The notes under the pieces were generated by a model, which was not told the origin of the DNA, searched no databases, and saw only the letters and a list, made by a program, of their open reading frames with translations. From positions 1 through 30,018 of the IMG/VR virus record IMGVR_UViG_3300033233_000133: a stretch of DNA of 30,018 nucleotides. One strand, written 5' to 3'. Each line of letters starts with the position of its first letter. The first letter of the stretch is position 1. Shown piece by piece: positions 15,690 to 22,326 of the stretch. The position numbers were made by a program, and so were the translations under genes. Origin of the DNA: a virus.

Positions 15690-16864
15690 TAAAGTATCAC
15701 CACCTCTGGTGTTCCTCGTTTTAAATGCGAATACACTGCATATCTAAATGCGTCCATCAAATGGTCATTAAACTTCACAGGCTCTTCTAAAACGTTCCCG
15801 TCTTTGTCTTTCCTGTATGAATAGCCTTGAATTTCTTTTATAAAGTTTACACAGCGTGGGTGTATGTGAATTTTGAAGTTCTTTACAAAGTTTATACCTT
15901 GTATGACATCTTTATCAGTTTTACCTACTGCAAAACCTGCCTCTTGAAGTTCTTTTATACGGTCAGGCTCTGCAAGGTCTGGATAGTATACATTCGCTTG
16001 CGGTTTGTCTTTCAAGAGTTCAATGAGTTCGGAGTTCTTAAGGTGGCTTTGATAAATCTCATCGAAAATATAGAGTTCGTTATCTTTTATCCCAATGTAA
16101 GCAACCGCACTCGGATTGTTAAAGCCGAAGTCCACGCCTGCAATTACCTCATCAAAGTTGAGTTCAAACTCCTTGACGTCCCAATTGTTATAAATGAGTT
16201 CCGATAGCGTTCCCCACTCACCAAGAGCGTAGACTTTATAAAGATTTTCATTTTGTGTTTTCAAACCTTCAAGGACTTCAACATATGGCTGGTCTATGAA
16301 TTTGTTATCCTGGTAGGTTGTTTTGCGAATTTCGGCTCTATTATCTATCGTATCGAAAAAGCGTTTCTTCAACCAATGCAAAGCACTTACAGGGTTGAAT
16401 GTCAGAATAACTTGGTGATACTCGCTTGGGTCTCGAAGTCGTAAGTCTACCTGCATAAAGTCATCTTCACTTAACTCGGTTGCTTCTTCTATCCAAATTG
16501 AAGTTATACCTGCAATTGATTTTAATTTCTCAACATCGTCAAGCCCAGCAAATAGTATCTGATTGCCGTTTTGACACACGATTTTCATTTCAACATCGTT
16601 GATTTTAAATAAGTTTGTTAAGTTCCATTCCGAAATTAAATCTTTTAGAAGTAAGAAACTTGAATTTCGCAATGTCCTTGCAACCTTCCTGACAACTAAT
16701 ATACGGCTCTTTTTTTCTTGTAAAGTCCTGATTAAGATTTTCTGTGCAGCGAAATATGACTTGCCAGCGCCTGCACCGCCGTATAAAATCAAATAACGAC
16801 TCTTATTTTCTAATAGGTCTATATATTTAGGGTTAAACACTTCCTGCTCGATTTCAATCACCAT
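15689..16864 (-). CDS. terL: terminase large subunit
   Basis: The 391-aa packaging motor has an N-terminal ATPase with Walker A GGAGAGKS (residues 29-36) and Walker B with catalytic carboxylates in ITSIWIEEATEL. The C-terminal RNase H-like nuclease shows metal-binding aspartates in AGVDFGFNNPSAV, YYPDLAEPD and NDHLMDAFRYAVY. The pattern fits the PBSX/Terminase_3 type. It translocates DNA into proheads and cuts genome ends. The gene overlaps the small subunit by 11 bp and the portal by 3 bp, so the packaging module is tightly coupled. Confidence 0.93.
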   Translation of the reverse strand: MVIEIEQEVFNPKYIDLLENKSRYLILYGGAGAGKSYFAAQKILIRTLQEKKSRILVVRKVARTLRNSSFLLLKDLISEWNLTNLFKINDVEMKIVCQNGNQILFAGLDDVEKLKSIAGITSIWIEEATELSEDDFMQVDLRLRDPSEYHQVILTFNPVSALHWLKKRFFDTIDNRAEIRKTTYQDNKFIDQPYVEVLEGLKTQNENLYKVYALGEWGTLSELIYNNWDVKEFELNFDEVIAGVDFGFNNPSAVAYIGIKDNELYIFDEIYQSHLKNSELIELLKDKPQANVYYPDLAEPDRIKELQEAGFAVGKTDKDVIQGINFVKNFKIHIHPRCVNFIKEIQGYSYRKDKDGNVLEEPVKFNDHLMDAFRYAVYSHLKRGTPEVVIL

Positions 16865-17324
16865 TTCGCTTAATCCTCACAACGATATTTGCATCGCTAA
16901 TCTCTTGAAGTTCACCTTTGTATTTTAAGCCCATTTCGATTGCTTTAAGTGCTTCTGCTGCGTTGGTGAAACCGTGAGATTTTAAAAACTCATATGCTAA
17001 TTTTTCAAGGTCAGTCACCATTAGAAAGTCATCATGTTTTGCTTTCGCTATGGCGTCGATGAATTGCTCCTCTTTACTTTTATCACTCTCTTCTTTCGCT
17101 ATTGCTTCAGTGACACCTTGTCTGACGCCTTCTTCCCAAAGTTGTTTCCAACCGTATTTTTCAGCCCAATTCAGAATAGTTTTAGGGTCAATCTTGTTGT
17201 GGAACTTTTGTAGAACCTCTGTAGAAATATCTCGTAGACTATATTTATGATTGCCTTGCTCGTCAGGTGTGAGGAACAACTCTTTTACAAAAGCGATAAT
17301 GTCTTCTTTTAGTCTTTTATCCAA
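16854..17324 (-). CDS. terS: terminase small subunit
   Basis: The 156-aa protein begins at a TTG (17324) with GAGGTG six bases upstream; no usable ATG is present. The N-terminal 60 residues contain a helix-turn-helix-like region (YSLRDISTEVLQKFHNK followed by DPKTILNWAEKYGWK) suited to recognising the packaging site. The middle is charged and helical, as in the oligomerising domain, and the end is short and basic. Its place directly before terL supports the call. It is the first gene after the structured leader and terminator, so it should be the first late gene. Confidence 0.8.
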   Translation of the reverse strand: MDKRLKEDIIAFVKELFLTPDEQGNHKYSLRDISTEVLQKFHNKIDPKTILNWAEKYGWKQLWEEGVRQGVTEAIAKEESDKSKEEQFIDAIAKAKHDDFLMVTDLEKLAYEFLKSHGFTNAAEALKAIEMGLKYKGELQEISDANIVVRIKRNGD

Positions 17325-17338
17325 CCATCACACCTCGC

Positions 17339-17380
17339 AAAAAACAGCGGGAGAGTAAAGGAGGTAGGAAACTCCCCCGC
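17339..17380 (-). terminator. intrinsic terminator before terminase genes
   Basis: On the minus strand, GCGGGGGAGT (17380-17371) pairs with ACTCTCCCGC (17356-17347), ten pairs with one G-U, around a 14-base loop. It is followed by TGTTTTTT. This is a textbook Rho-independent terminator in an otherwise AT-rich genome. It separates the early/CRISPR-like operon from the late genes, whose first start codon is only 15 bases further on. Late expression must therefore need read-through or antitermination, or a promoter I cannot see. Confidence 0.85.
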
Positions 17381-17479
17381 ATCGACGTCGCTACTCCTTT
17401 TCTTGTTAAGAGGACAGCCCACCACCGAAAGTCCTCTTGTCCCGCACCCAAAGAGGGTGCACTCCCCAAAAAATTTCAC
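17341..17479 (-). ncRNA. structured leader or small RNA ending at the intrinsic terminator
   Basis: About 140 nt between a TATAAT element and the terminator contain three strong hairpins. The first is GCACCC/GGGTGC (17460-17444), the second AAGAGGAC/GTCCTCTT (17438-17408), and the third is the terminator. A short palindrome CGACGTCG lies at 17390-17383. AAAGGAG at 17400-17394 is complementary to CTCCTTT in the terminator loop (17363-17357), allowing a pseudoknot or an antiterminator pairing. The stretch is much GC-richer than the flanks, and the frames through it have no ribosome binding site. It may be a late leader (like lambda 6S RNA), a regulatory RNA, or less likely a partner of the neighbouring Csf proteins. 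Confidence 0.65.
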
Positions 17480-17485
17480 AACTAT

Positions 17486-17512
17486 ATTATATCGCAATTT
17501 TCAAATTTTCAA
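17486..17512 (-). promoter_or_regulatory. candidate late or small-RNA promoter
   Basis: A perfect -10 TATAAT lies at 17491-17486. Upstream the best -35 match is TTGAAA at 17512-17507, only 15 bases away, or TTTGAA at 16. The -10 is therefore good but the -35 is weak, as in promoters that need an activator or modified polymerase. Start of transcription would be near 17479. The -35 region lies inside the 3' end of the zinc-finger gene. Confidence 0.5.
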
Positions 17513-18011
17513 AATTCAAAAGTCTGGTCAAGGTATTTTTGTAATTTTCGTCTAACAAATCAGCGTCTAAAAATCTCATTACTCTGTCGATGTCTTGGTC
17601 TTGTGGTGGAACTACGGTTTGCCACGCTTTTATGAGAGATTTCAAAAACATTGCTATACGCAAACCTACGATGCTTATGTGTGTTTCTTCGCCGTTCATA
17701 AATGCAATAGCGTCTCGCAAGTCATTTAAATACCTATCAAGCGTAAGGCTTTTGTTTTTCTCTTCTCGCACAACTGAGAACATACTGCCCTCGTTGTGTT
17801 TTCTTCGAAACTCCTTTGAGTGTTTATACTGCTCAAAATCTTGTCTGTCATATTTGTGTAGTCCTTCCCATTCCTTCTTGCCTTTCGTTCTTTCCAAATA
17901 GTAAAGATGCTGATAATACTGAGATGCCTCACTATGACACTGCTTAGAACAAAACTTACGGAACGTCTTGCTTTCAAATTCTTTACCACACCACTCGCAA
18001 GTAAGTTTCAT
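17487..18011 (-). CDS. zinc-finger protein, candidate late regulator
   Basis: The 174-aa protein opens with MKLTCEWCGKEFESKTFRKF, then CSKQC: a four-cysteine zinc finger (Cys5, Cys8, Cys21, Cys25) of FCS/MYM-like style. A basic, tyrosine-rich helical region follows (QYYQHLYYLERTKGKKEW), then a mostly helical C-terminal half. No family is recognised with confidence. It is the last gene before the structured leader and terminator that precede the late operon, the position held in lambda by the antiterminator Q, also a DNA-binding zinc protein of similar length. A late-gene antiterminator or activator role is an inference from position. It could instead belong with the Csf cassette, 11 bp upstream. 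GGAGGCAAAAT precedes the ATG. Confidence 0.6.
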   Translation of the reverse strand: MKLTCEWCGKEFESKTFRKFCSKQCHSEASQYYQHLYYLERTKGKKEWEGLHKYDRQDFEQYKHSKEFRRKHNEGSMFSVVREEKNKSLTLDRYLNDLRDAIAFMNGEETHISIVGLRIAMFLKSLIKAWQTVVPPQDQDIDRVMRFLDADLLDENYKNTLTRLLNFENLKIAI

Positions 18012-18022
18012 ATTTTGCCTCC

Positions 18023-18685
18023 TCAGATATGATTTTTATAACGCCACATTAAAATACCATCGACATTTAGACTGCCTAATCTCTCAAATTCAGGGTCAAA
18101 GAAACTCACAAACCGTGCCTTGTCCCACCCAATCACGGATGCATATTCGTCATAAACGCTCGGATAAGGCAAGTGATGTTGAATAATATACCCCCACACA
18201 TCTTTCCAAGTCCAGTCCTGAATCGGATAAACTTCTCTAATAGATGTATAGAAACTGTTGTTTTTAATACGCATTTTCCTCCTACAAGATTCTTCTTTCC
18301 GCAACCCTATAAAAGATACATCATATCCCTGTTTGCTGAGTTCACTTATACTGGCAAAAAAACCGCTACCTTGAGTATTTTCTCTCTCGGTTCGATAGAT
18401 AACATTTTTAGTACCAATCTTTCTTAAATTAACCATCACTTCTCGCTCTATAACTTTAGGCATAATATTCTCAGGCCAAATAAAGTGAAAAACCGTAATA
18501 TCTGGGGCCTGCTGCAAAACAAGATGTAATAAAACAGTGGAATCCTTCCCTCCAGAAAAAGCAATATATGGCTTCTTGGATTTCGAAAGTGCCTCTCGTA
18601 TAATCTGCTCCGCCTCAAGCAAATGCTTATGATATTCCTCTAATTGCGTATGTATCATAAACATCTTTTCAGTTTGTTTATCCAA
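18023..18685 (-). CDS. cysH: CysH-like PP-loop ATPase (type IV-B CRISPR accessory)
   Basis: The product is 220 aa from a TTG start (18685) that has AGAGGTGG just upstream; ATG codons at 18664 and 18658 are alternatives. The PP-loop SGGKDS lies at residues 44-49, within YIAFSGGKDSTVLLHLV. Later segments FIGLRKEESCRRK and YPIQDWTWKDVWGYI match the PAPS reductase/CysH family, which activates substrates with ATP. The C-terminal ECGLH reductase motif is absent and the protein ends MWRYKNHI, so sulfonucleotide reduction is unlikely. CysH-like genes of unknown role are a hallmark of type IV-B CRISPR-Cas loci. The gene overlaps csf3 by 8 bp, showing it belongs to the cassette. Confidence 0.85.
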   Translation of the reverse strand: MDKQTEKMFMIHTQLEEYHKHLLEAEQIIREALSKSKKPYIAFSGGKDSTVLLHLVLQQAPDITVFHFIWPENIMPKVIEREVMVNLRKIGTKNVIYRTERENTQGSGFFASISELSKQGYDVSFIGLRKEESCRRKMRIKNNSFYTSIREVYPIQDWTWKDVWGYIIQHHLPYPSVYDEYASVIGWDKARFVSFFDPEFERLGSLNVDGILMWRYKNHI

Positions 18686-19403
18686 GCCCCACCTCTGTAA
18701 ATGGGACAGCACACTCTTCTACGTTTCGAATATCCCAGTATGGCGGTTTGGAAGCAATCATAGCAGAATCTTTGTAAAATGACAACATTCGCACAGGTAA
18801 GGGTCTCATAGCCAGCCCGTCTTTTATCCAAGAAAAATCATTGTCTGTGACATTAATTTCAAACTTTCGAATTGCTCCCCATCCAACACGAGTCTCAGAC
18901 CCCAACCCATCCAGTTCGATAAGCAGTTCGTTTATGAATTCCACATCGCCCTTAGCATAAAATCTTACCTTCTCTACGGGGAAATAGACTATCTTCATAG
19001 CATAACTTTTATAAAAACCGCTCCCAACAGGGACTCTGCTTCTTTTTGTTTGCGGTATATATCTATCCTCAAAACGCTTGTATAGAACCTCAATCTTTTT
19101 CATATCTCCATCCAAAATAGATACAGAGGCGTGAAAAACACCGTTAGACTGTTCCAAAGGCACAATCTTATAATATTCTGGGAATACGGTCTCTAAAGGC
19201 ATCTTTGACGGAAGGTTGTAATAATCATCTCCAAGTGCATTTCTCAAAGCAAGATGCGAAACAATTCCATCGAAAAATAACCACGGGTAAGTCAAACTCA
19301 TTGGCGAGGAGAGATGGAAAACAACCTCAAATGGCTTATACGGGTTATTCCTCTGGAGAATCTTCTCTTGGTAGTCCAGTATTTTTTTCTTTATTATTTC
19401 CAT
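18678..19403 (-). CDS. csf3: type IV CRISPR Cas5-like protein Csf3
   Basis: The product is 241 aa, started at the ATG (19403) with AGGTGGG at proper spacing. It reads as a RAMP protein. The N-terminal half begins a ferredoxin-like fold (YKPFEVVFHLSSPMSLTYPW), the middle has RSRVPVGSGFYKSYAMKIVY, and a glycine-rich turn LGSETRVGWGAIRKFEI lies near residue 180. That G-rich turn and the SGFYKS segment match Csf3, the Cas5 equivalent of type IV, which caps the 5' end of the guide in the complex. It overlaps csf2 by 59 bp. It shows no catalytic residues of a Cas6-like nuclease. Confidence 0.75.
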   Translation of the reverse strand: MEIIKKKILDYQEKILQRNNPYKPFEVVFHLSSPMSLTYPWLFFDGIVSHLALRNALGDDYYNLPSKMPLETVFPEYYKIVPLEQSNGVFHASVSILDGDMKKIEVLYKRFEDRYIPQTKRSRVPVGSGFYKSYAMKIVYFPVEKVRFYAKGDVEFINELLIELDGLGSETRVGWGAIRKFEINVTDNDFSWIKDGLAMRPLPVRMLSFYKDSAMIASKPPYWDIRNVEECAVPFTEVGLG

Positions 19404-20223
19404 TTGTCCCACCTATGAAATCCAATACTGCTATAATCTCTTTTTTCTTCTCCTCAATAAAAGACAAATATAAATCTGGACTCATAAACTCAGGCTCGTA
19501 TGAAAAACGAATTTCCCCGTCCCCCTGTGAAGAACGCCCTCCTAAAAATGGAGTCTGTCGGAAAAGATTCATAATGTGACCAAAGCAAGAAAGTTCAACA
19601 TCATTGGGATAATCTAATGCAAAGAAATGGTAAAATAGCGTCCCAGGGATAAAACATTCGTAATCAACCTTCATCTGCACTGCATCTTCGTCCTTGTCCT
19701 GTCTTGGAATCTCCGCCCTACGAGTGATAAATGTATCTCCAGTAAAAAGTCTAACTGACTCCTTCGACTGCTCTACAAATTGTAGTTTTTCTGGTAAAAA
19801 ACTTGCATACTCTTTGCAAATAGGAAAGGCATGTCCAACTTGAAGTTTGCCAGACAAAACTTGATTCCCGATAGACGAACCGAAAATAGCAAGAAGTGGA
19901 AGTGTCTCCCGTATAGTCTTCCTGAGACCCAAATCTATGACACCATAATCTTCCTCGACGCTCTCTAAAACTCCACCAGAATACAAAATATGATGCAGTT
20001 TCAAATTCGGTTCATAGCCCAATCTCGTAAATAAATCCAGAAATGCCAGCCTCCTGAGTTTGCCTCTTATAGAATTGCCAGAAATGTAGGGAACAACCTC
20101 AAATCTCCCCCCGTGGAAAATTGTAATAGTCCTCAAAACAGGAGTAGAACCTGTTTTTTCGTCTCCCCCGTGGAAAATAGGAGTCTTTGCTTCTAAAATT
20201 CCTTCATACTTAACTTTCATCAT
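19345..20223 (-). CDS. csf2: type IV CRISPR Cas7-like backbone protein Csf2
   Basis: The product is 292 aa from ATG 20223 (AAAGGAG upstream; a second ATG follows at once). The start KVKYEGILEAKTPIFHGGDE is the first strand of a RAMP fold. GSTPVLRTITIFHG and VPYISGNSIRGKLRRLAF are the typical Csf2 and Cas7 signatures, the latter a conserved glycine/arginine RNA-binding loop. A second glycine-rich loop, FLGGRSSQGDGEIRF, lies near residue 240. In type IV complexes Csf2 polymerises along RNA. The gene overlaps the Cas11-like gene by 14 bp. Similarity to other RAMPs such as Csm3 or Cmr is possible, but the neighbours argue for type IV. Confidence 0.82.
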   Translation of the reverse strand: MMKVKYEGILEAKTPIFHGGDEKTGSTPVLRTITIFHGGRFEVVPYISGNSIRGKLRRLAFLDLFTRLGYEPNLKLHHILYSGGVLESVEEDYGVIDLGLRKTIRETLPLLAIFGSSIGNQVLSGKLQVGHAFPICKEYASFLPEKLQFVEQSKESVRLFTGDTFITRRAEIPRQDKDEDAVQMKVDYECFIPGTLFYHFFALDYPNDVELSCFGHIMNLFRQTPFLGGRSSQGDGEIRFSYEPEFMSPDLYLSFIEEKKKEIIAVLDFIGGTNGNNKEKNTGLPREDSPEE

Positions 20224-20608
20224 TTCCGTCACTCTCCTTTCTAAAAATATTTTTTGTTTTTCTTGCTTCTCTATACTTCTCAACTCTTAAATATGCAAGT
20301 GCACAAATATAAATATGCTCTTTATAAATCATATCCATCACTTGCTGTTCTTTGGGCTTAAGTTCCTGAATAATCCATACAGCATCCTCTGGCACGGATT
20401 GTATACCAAAATAATTGCATAGTTTAGAGGTAAATTCCTCAAGTGTAGGCTTCCGACTCGCAGCCCTCACGCGATGATTAAAGACATCGTGAATATTCCG
20501 AATTGACTTGAATTTTTTAAAAGGAATAGAAAGATACACTGTCGCGAGTAAATCTGCAATTCTATACTGCAACTCCTCATTTGTAAATAATTTTTGTTCA
20601 CCCGACAT
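20210..20608 (-). CDS. Cas11-like small subunit of type IV complex
   Basis: The 132-aa product is predicted to be almost wholly helical and basic (ELQYRIADLLATVYLSIPFK, HIYICALAYLRVEKYREA). It lies between csf1 and csf2, overlapping both, which is where type IV-B loci carry the small helical subunit Cas11. The sequence of these subunits is poorly conserved, so the call rests on size, helix content and position. GGAGGTGATAG lies nine bases before the ATG. Confidence 0.6.
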   Translation of the reverse strand: MSGEQKLFTNEELQYRIADLLATVYLSIPFKKFKSIRNIHDVFNHRVRAASRKPTLEEFTSKLCNYFGIQSVPEDAVWIIQELKPKEQQVMDMIYKEHIYICALAYLRVEKYREARKTKNIFRKESDGNDES

Positions 20609-21203
20609 AGACTATCACCTCCCATATCGGCATATGTGCTTTTTCTTGCACTCTATTCAAGAGTTCCATCTTGCCTTGTTTCTCTGCCTTTTGGTAAGAC
20701 GTAATCTTGAAAACACCCGTAGACATCTCTGTCTTGCTTAAACCAAGTTCTAATGCCTCGTCATAGAGTTTAAATAAAGTATCTACCTCAGCCTTACTTG
20801 TGAATATCGCACTCTCTGTGAAATCTGTAGAAATATAGAAATGCTCTCTTGACATAGAAACTTTGTTCAAATCTCCTATCCATCCCTGTTTCTGATGCGA
20901 TTGAGTAATATAGAGAAAAAACGGAGGTTCTGGCAAATCATTTAAAACCTGTCTGATTCCCTCTTTTTTCAGAAATTGTATCCCATTAGTTGTAGCGAGA
21001 AAATGTTTCTTCCTGATGTCCTGATTCTTAAAAAACTGATAACAAGAAGGACATAACCCATTACCTGCCTTCATAAAACCCCATCCCACAAAGTTGTCCG
21101 AGAAGGAAAAATCAAAACCCTTCCCTTTCCATCCACACACCACGCAGGTAATTTCCTTGCTTCCCCCTTCTTTAGAAGGATAAATCAATTCTGGTAAATA
21201 CAT
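20598..21203 (-). CDS. csf1: type IV CRISPR large-subunit-like protein Csf1
   Basis: The product is 201 aa, started at the ATG (21203) with GAGGTGGATT before it; a GTG four codons earlier would lie inside that binding site. Cys20 and Cys23 (ITCVVCGWKG) with Cys51 and Cys54 (GNGLCPSCYQFF) form a four-cysteine zinc site, with a glycine/aromatic-rich insert between. This N-terminal finger and the overall length match Csf1, the Cas8-like subunit of type IV. The remainder is mixed helix and strand, with YITQSHQKQGWIGDLNKVS. It is the first csf gene of the cassette. The zinc finger could also occur in unrelated proteins, but the three downstream partners make Csf1 the best reading. Confidence 0.77.
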   Translation of the reverse strand: MYLPELIYPSKEGGSKEITCVVCGWKGKGFDFSFSDNFVGWGFMKAGNGLCPSCYQFFKNQDIRKKHFLATTNGIQFLKKEGIRQVLNDLPEPPFFLYITQSHQKQGWIGDLNKVSMSREHFYISTDFTESAIFTSKAEVDTLFKLYDEALELGLSKTEMSTGVFKITSYQKAEKQGKMELLNRVQEKAHMPIWEVIVYVG

Positions 21204-21211
21204 AATCCACC

Positions 21212-21364
21212 TCACAGGTAGCCACGAAACTTTTTCTTTAAACTCTCAAACTTGAAATGAAGTCCGCTGTCTGTTGATTCCCAAAAAGCATCGATTATCC
21301 ACGAAGCGATAATGATAAAAAGATAAACGATAAGCCAAAAAAGAAGTTGGGTTAAGATCTCCAT
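21212..21364 (-). CDS. small membrane protein (50 aa) before csf1
   Basis: The frame runs from ATG 21364, with GGGAGGAGACG upstream, to TGA 21212. Residues about 5-27 are strongly hydrophobic (TQLLFWLIVYLFIIIASWII), followed by a basic tail ending KKKFRGYL. One membrane span with a cytoplasmic basic tail is expected. Its stop codon lies inside the ribosome binding region of csf1, so the two are probably translationally coupled. Function unknown. Confidence 0.7.
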   Translation of the reverse strand: MEILTQLLFWLIVYLFIIIASWIIDAFWESTDSGLHFKFESLKKKFRGYL

Positions 21365-21382
21365 CGTCTCCTCCCTTTTTGT

Positions 21383-21580
21383 CTACTTTTGATTAGTATA
21401 CTCTAAAGTATACTCTTCAACTCGAAACTCCTTACGCTCTTCAAACTCCTGTTTTTTCCCATTGTTCCAATGCTGGACTGGTCTGAGATACCCCACAGGC
21501 CTGCTCCATACCTCGCACTTTGTCCTTAATTTCTCAGGGATTACAACTCCGTCTTCAATCAAGTCTTTACTCTCTTCCAT
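21383..21580 (-). CDS. stand-alone NrdD-like glycyl-radical-region protein (65 aa)
   Basis: ATG 21580 is preferred because AAAGGAG precedes it; an in-frame TTG ten codons earlier lacks a binding site. The core KCEVWSRPVGYLRPVQHWNN plus GKKQEFEERKEF matches the C-terminal glycyl-radical region of anaerobic ribonucleoside-triphosphate reductase (RxxGYL ... FNxGKxxE). Gly30 is at the radical position. Only one cysteine (Cys22) is present, so the NrdD zinc site is absent. No catalytic NrdD domain is in the genome. Short proteins of this kind are found in anaerobic Firmicutes and often annotated as NrdD; whether they carry a radical is not known to me. The C-terminus repeats EYT LEYT. Confidence 0.65.
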   Translation of the reverse strand: MEESKDLIEDGVVIPEKLRTKCEVWSRPVGYLRPVQHWNNGKKQEFEERKEFRVEEYTLEYTNQK

Positions 21581-21600
21581 TTCGCCATCTCCTTTCTTTT

Positions 21601-21621
21601 TAATTGCCAACTAATTGCCAA
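21601..21621. repeat. tandem 10-bp repeat TAATTGCCAA
   Basis: TAATTGCCAA occurs at 21601-21610 and again at 21612-21621, one base apart, in the gap between two genes. The 11-bp period places both copies on the same helix face. It may be a protein-binding site or the by-product of slippage. Confidence 0.5.
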
Positions 21622-21623
21622 AA

Positions 21624-21881
21624 TCACCAAGTTATACCTCGCTCTTTTTTGTAATCATCTATGACTTGCTGATTGCGTTTTCTAAGAATGTCTAATAGTA
21701 TCCTAATGTCTTCAGGTTTATGTTTTACAACAATTGTGCAGTATCCATCATAATAAACTGACTTGCTCACAATTTCGAAACCTTTTTCTTTTAGAGTTTG
21801 TTCAAGTTCTTGCGGTGCATAATTAAATTCGAAAGTGTCCATATCAATGACACGAAAGTCCATCTTGATGTATTTATCCAT
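21624..21881 (-). CDS. hypothetical protein, paralogue of the 23007-23222 gene
   Basis: An 85-aa protein with segment FEFNYAPQELEQTLKEKGFE followed by CTIVVKHKPEDIRILLDIL. The same plan (FGFIHAPKELEKRLKDEGFE, then YKIVVRLPK) is found in the other small gene about 1.3 kb away on the same strand. The order of a short strand, an APxELE helix and a second strand looks like a small alpha/beta domain. No family is recognised. GGAGGCAAAAA precedes the ATG, and the start overlaps the HNH gene by 8 bp. Confidence 0.65.
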   Translation of the reverse strand: MDKYIKMDFRVIDMDTFEFNYAPQELEQTLKEKGFEIVSKSVYYDGYCTIVVKHKPEDIRILLDILRKRNQQVIDDYKKERGITW

Positions 21882-22314
21882 TTTTTGCCTCCTTCATTTC
21901 TTTTTTAAACTCCTCAAAACTCACACCAGTTAACTTTACGAATTCATTTCTCAAAAGTTCGTTCCAAGCCTGTGCGTAAGTTAAGTTTCGTTTGACAGGT
22001 TGTTTAGACAGTTCAAGCAAATTTTCATAAGTCGGCTCTCCGACTGCGTTCTTGTAAAACTCAATCTTCTCTTCTTCTGTAAGCCGACCGCCATGAATTT
22101 TAAATCTGTGACAGTAATAACATAGACTTAACCCGTTTCGTGTGTCCCAGCGAGTATTCCAGTTATCCCTTCCAATGATGTGTGCCGCCTCAACGAATTT
22201 TGTTGACTTCCCGCACATTCGACAGGTAAAGTTGTCTCGAAGCCTTACGATTAAACTCCAAATCTCGTCATTTTGCTTTACGACTTTTTTCTTCAAGTCT
22301 GTTCTGTTTTTCAA
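21874..22314 (-). CDS. HNH endonuclease-family protein
   Basis: The 146-aa product starts at TTG 22314, with GGGAGGGACGAT upstream. It contains a classical HNH region. Cys31/Cys34 (CRMCG) and Cys65/Cys68 (CYYCH) bind structural zinc, His45 lies in EAAHIIGRDN, Asn60 in TRNGLSLC, and His69 completes the motif. This group includes Holliday-junction-like and recombination-associated HNH proteins near phage replication genes (like lambda NinG-type proteins) as well as free nucleases. The place beside the PD-(D/E)XK nuclease and helicase suggests a role in replication or recombination rather than packaging. Confidence 0.85.
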   Translation of the reverse strand: MKNRTDLKKKVVKQNDEIWSLIVRLRDNFTCRMCGKSTKFVEAAHIIGRDNWNTRWDTRNGLSLCYYCHRFKIHGGRLTEEEKIEFYKNAVGEPTYENLLELSKQPVKRNLTYAQAWNELLRNEFVKLTGVSFEEFKKEMKEAKNG

Positions 22315-22326
22315 ATCGTCCCTCCC

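Noticed and set aside
15827-16207. Plus-strand open frame of 126 codons within the large terminase gene
   Set aside because: It is a shadow of terL in an AT-rich genome; its protein has no motif and no start signal.
17309-17497. A 62-codon minus-strand open frame through the structured leader
   Set aside because: It has no ribosome binding site, runs through three strong hairpins and the terminator, and overlaps the terminase start. The RNA structure explains the region better.
18023-21610. Possible CRISPR array associated with the csf genes
   Set aside because: I looked for regularly spaced repeats of 25-40 bp in and around the cassette and saw none. The only repeats are 10-14 bp units unrelated to an array.
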